Source: Catenulispora pinistramenti (lineage in GTDB: Bacteria; Actinomycetota; Actinomycetes; Streptomycetales; Catenulisporaceae). From it: a stretch of DNA of 64,000 nt. Position 1 is the stretch's first letter, and the number at the start of each line of letters is the position of its first letter. The translations under genes and the position numbers were made by a program. Under the pieces are notes generated by a model that worked only from the letters and a program-made list of their open reading frames with translations, was not told the DNA's origin and made no database searches. The DNA lies in the NCBI RefSeq assembly GCF_018274385.1, contig NZ_JAAFYZ010000012.1, positions 29,746 to 93,745 of the forward strand, written 5' to 3'. Below are positions 62,031 to 64,000 of the stretch, in pieces.

Positions 62031-62515
62031 GCGGATCCTCCTTCGGCGAGGTACGCCGAGGCTGCAAGCCAGGCAGGCGCGAATCGCTTGCCTCGCATGA
62101 GAAGGTCCTCGGCAGTTGTGCGGGTCAGCGTCGTCCGGCACGGCACGCATACGTACAGCGGCTGATCGCACGGTCCGGTGACCTGAAGTCCGAACGGCAC
62201 ACTGGGCCGGTCGCTGGCGTGGCACTGGATGCATGGCGCGTCGTGCAGCGCGGGCGTGAACTCGGCCTCGGGGATGCGTCGAGTTCGCCGTCCGCGACCG
62301 CAGTTGCACGGTAGGCACTCTGCGCGCAGGTTGCGGCGGTCGTGGGTTCCCCCGTAGGCCAAGGGAATGATGTGATCGGCAGTCGTGGCTCGGCCGGTGC
62401 AGCGCGGGCCGCCGATCTCGCAGCGTCCCCGTGCGTTCCTGATGACCTTCTCGCCGTTCAGGATGCAGTCCTGGTCTGCCGCTCTGCATCTTCCTCGGGT
62501 GCGCTTAGGTTGCAC
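62015..62515 (-). CDS. HNH endonuclease
   Basis: 166 aa from GTG 62515, with GGAGGTGACACA upstream. The HNH motif is TTADHIIPLAYGGTHDRRNLRAECLPCN, framed by a CEIGGPRC zinc-binding knuckle. A second Cys-rich part (CIQCHASD, VCVPC) follows. In phages such proteins often cooperate with terminase for DNA packaging; here the context (terminase-like and zinc proteins) fits a phage-derived module. Confidence 0.85.
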   Translation of the reverse strand: MQPKRTRGRCRAADQDCILNGEKVIRNARGRCEIGGPRCTGRATTADHIIPLAYGGTHDRRNLRAECLPCNCGRGRRTRRIPEAEFTPALHDAPCIQCHASDRPSVPFGLQVTGPCDQPLYVCVPCRTTLTRTTAEDLLMRGKRFAPAWLAASAYLAEGGSAWAGR

Positions 62516-62847
62516 TGTGTCACCTCCATCAGAGTCCTGAGATACCTAAGGGCAGGGCTTCCCGCCCAGCCCCGTCCCTTGACCTTGACCGCGCCCGAGG
62601 CCACATCGGGCAGCACGACATCGCCTCGCGGCCGAGTTCCGGATCACGAGCCATGGAGTGATGTCGTGCGCGCCCTGCTCAGCGGTAGCGATCCGCTGGT
62701 GCAGGTACCTCGTCGGCTTGTCCGAGGTGGCGTTGTACCGCCGAAATCAGGTCGGTGAGCGTCGGTCGTCGCCGGGGTGATCGCGATGATCGCCGGTCCC
62801 GACGGCCGCCCCGCTCAGCGCGGTCTGATGACGTTGCGCAGCGATGC
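62516..62847. other. Region without a supported gene
   Basis: 332 bases between the HNH gene and the integrase remnant. Reading frames continue out of the disrupted integrase, but their composition (Arg/Ser-rich, no motif) does not support coding. It may be decayed sequence from the deletion that removed the integrase C-terminus. Confidence 0.45.
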
Positions 62848-63749
62848 CTAGTAGGCGACGCGCGCAGGGCGAAGACCGGCGCTCGCGTACGCGTCGAGCG
62901 CGGAACGCCGGATGCGGACGTGACGACCGAGCTTGGTAGCCGGCACTGAGCGGTTCTCGACGAGGCGACGGATGTACCGCTCACCGACGCCGAGGACGCT
63001 CCCTTGACCATGCAGGGATTGACCGAGATCAAGTCGTCTTCGACGGCGGTTGCCATGATCGCGTGAAGCAGCCGATAGCACTGCGCGGCGGTCGCCTGCC
63101 CTGCGTTCGCCGGGATCGGTTTGGCGGGCCGTACGTCGGGGCGACCGGCGGCCTCCCACGCTGCGATTACCGATGGCTTGAGACGGCCGGTGCTCGTCAC
63201 CTCGATCCCCTGAGCTTGCGCCCATTCACGGGCGGGATGCCGCCGCACCTTGCCCCGCCCCTTGGCCTCAACCTTGCCCCGCGCCTCGCGGACAACGATG
63301 GCATTCCACTCCCGCACCGTCTTGGTCGTGATCCTGCGCAATGGCGTCGCGCCCAGCTCAGCCGTTGAGTCGCCCGACCCGACGGCCGGGATCAACCAGT
63401 GGGCGGCGAGGCGCTGGTACAGCGCCACGGTGCGTGGCTTCAGCTTCGGCCGAGCGGCCAGCCACTTCGGGAAGTACGCCGCGAGCGTGATGTCACCGAT
63501 CAGAGGATCGCGCCAGGTACCGCGCAGCATGTCGGCGCGCACGGTGGACAGCCAGCCGTCCGCCTCGTCCTTGGTCGTGAACGTTATCGGCGCTAGACGG
63601 CGCTCGCCGGACTCCTCGATCGTGTAGTGCGCCTGCCAGCGTCCTGAGGGCAGACGGCGCACCGCACCGAACGTTCGGCGCGAGGACTTGCGGCCATGAC
63701 GGGTTCCTCCGGGCGGGTCGGTGCGACTGCTAGTCGCACGTTGTCGCAT
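62848..63749 (-). pseudogene. Truncated tyrosine integrase joined to excisionase-like C-terminus
   Basis: The N-terminal part (GRKSSRRTFGAVRRLPSGRW, the beta-sheet arm-binding domain, and the SAM-like core ending AVEDDLISVNPCMVKG) is a typical actinobacterial tyrosine recombinase. At about 63000 that frame loses similarity. One frame over, VLGVGERYIRRLVENRSVP and GRHVRIRRSALDAYASAG, an AlpA/MerR-like excisionase end, runs to a stop at 62848. The catalytic R-H-R-Y region is absent. Also, the GGAGGAA-preceded ATG at 63697 is one base out of frame with the coding sequence, suggesting a separate one-base lesion; only ATG 63749 is in frame. Confidence 0.82.
63734..63748. other. Putative integrase arm-type site, right end
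   Basis: TCGCACGTTGTCGCA, same orientation as the left-end copy. It adjoins the inverted repeat GTGCGACT-GCT-AGTCGCAC (63721-63739), which contains an inverted half of the same motif. Confidence 0.6.
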
Positions 63750-63771
63750 GTCGAGGCCCTGAACACCAAAA

Positions 63772-63803
63772 AGCCGGTCCGCCCATTGGGCTAGAGACCG
63801 GCT
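63772..63803 (-). terminator. Intrinsic terminator supplied by the element for tRNA-Gly
   Basis: AGCCGGTC (63772-63779) pairs with GACCGGCT (63796-63803), with an inner GCCC/GGGC stem. On the minus strand it is followed at once by a T5 run, 22 bases past the tRNA end. It lies inside the element. Confidence 0.8.
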
Positions 63804-63823
63804 CTGACCTGCTGTTTTCCTAA

Positions 63824-63868
63824 GAGCGGGCGACGAGAATCGAACTCGCGCTCTGAGCTTGGGAAGCT
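63824..63868. other. Right attachment-site repeat (45 bp) within tRNA-Gly
   Basis: Perfect match to 57177-57221, covering the tRNA 3' half from the anticodon loop to one base past its end. The integrated copy therefore restores a complete tRNA. Confidence 0.95.
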
Positions 63869-63895
63869 CATGTTCTACCATTAAACTACGCCCGC
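63825..63895 (-). tRNA. tRNA-Gly(CCC)
   Basis: A 71-nt cloverleaf: acceptor stem GCGGGCG/CGCCCGC, D arm GTTTAATGGTAGAAC, anticodon stem TGAGC/GCTCA with loop TTCCCAA giving anticodon CCC, and T arm GCGAGTTCGATTCTCGT. CCA is not encoded. Its 3' half is the attachment site of the element on its left. Confidence 0.95.
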
Positions 63896-64000
63896 GCAGG
63901 CACCCTCCGGCGGGAATCCGCCCGGCGAGCCGCCGTATGAGCGCCAACTGTACCTGATCGCTCGTGGCCGCGTCACGGAGGTTGGGGGGCGGGGCTGGGT

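Larger units (their letters stand above)
57177..63868. mobile_element. Integrated element in tRNA-Gly(CCC), integrase inactivated
   Basis: A 6.7-kb island bounded by a 45-bp direct repeat derived from the tRNA 3' half. Nearly all its genes run leftwards. It carries an integrase remnant next to the tRNA, an HNH protein, small zinc-binding and terminase-like proteins, an XRE/DUF6879 regulatory trio and short cargo genes. No replication or transfer gene is seen. The integrase lacks its catalytic domain, so excision would need an enzyme from elsewhere. Confidence 0.9.

Overview
The window is chromosomal DNA of a high-GC actinomycete. Evidence includes strong third-position GC bias, many GTG starts, ATGA/GTGA-coupled operons, candidate leaderless promoters, a class E sortase, a FadE5-type acyl-CoA dehydrogenase, an AftB-like arabinofuranosyltransferase homologue and a Streptomyces-style THI-box in front of thiC. 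I cannot fix the genus from sequence alone; a Streptomyces/Catenulispora-like filamentous actinomycete fits best.

Layout. 0-9.4 kb: a truncated secreted protein, a CtpE-type P-type ATPase, a poly-Ser lipoprotein, a branched-chain amino-acid-type ABC transporter (small membrane protein, fused LivH-LivM permease, LivG, LivF, thioredoxin-like protein), a Uma2 nuclease-fold protein and an SseB-like protein. 9.6-17.3 kb: FadE5, then a cell-surface cluster of class E sortase, LPHTG-anchored protein, a paralogous protein ending in a WxL-like domain, a DUF916-type WxL-interacting membrane protein and a last type I membrane protein. 17.3-20.4 kb: fructosamine-kinase-like protein, small 4-TM protein, and a MarR regulator with a histone-H1-like Lys/Ala tail followed by an elaborate terminator. 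20.5-29.4 kb: four envelope genes (AftB-like GT-C enzyme, PIG-L deacetylase with beta-propeller, YfhO-like and DUF2079 membrane proteins). 29.4-38.1 kb: DUF2975/HTH pair with a large palindromic operator, TPP riboswitch plus thiC, DinB, two lipoproteins, a metallophosphoesterase, a NERD protein, and PadR divergent from a conserved hypothetical. 38.2-41.7 kb: a two-gene operon of an alpha/beta hydrolase (GHSRG) and a phospholipase-D/jacalin-lectin fusion. 42-44.7 kb: a membrane/coiled-coil protein and a PadR/membrane-protein pair. 44.7-54 kb: an amino-sugar or glycan locus (ROK repressor divergent from GH20-propeller enzyme, sugar ABC binding protein, two permeases, two Gfo/Idh/MocA oxidoreductases, no ATPase). 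54-57.1 kb: serine hydrolase, lipoprotein, second NERD protein.

57,177-63,868 is a 6.7-kb integrated element in the 3' half of a tRNA-Gly(CCC) gene. It is bounded by a perfect 45-bp direct repeat and has matching 15-bp putative integrase arm sites near both ends. It carries an HNH protein, a possible terminase-small-subunit-like protein, an XRE/DUF6879/small acidic protein trio, and a tightly coupled set of small cargo genes, including a 39-residue membrane peptide. Its integrase is fused to the end of an excisionase-like sequence and lacks a catalytic domain, so the element looks immobilised.

The most unusual parts are the sortase/WxL-like/DUF916 surface cluster in an actinomycete, the hydrolase plus PLD-jacalin operon, the MarR-histone-tail fusion, and the degraded tRNA-Gly element. 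No CRISPR array, rRNA or insertion sequence was seen.
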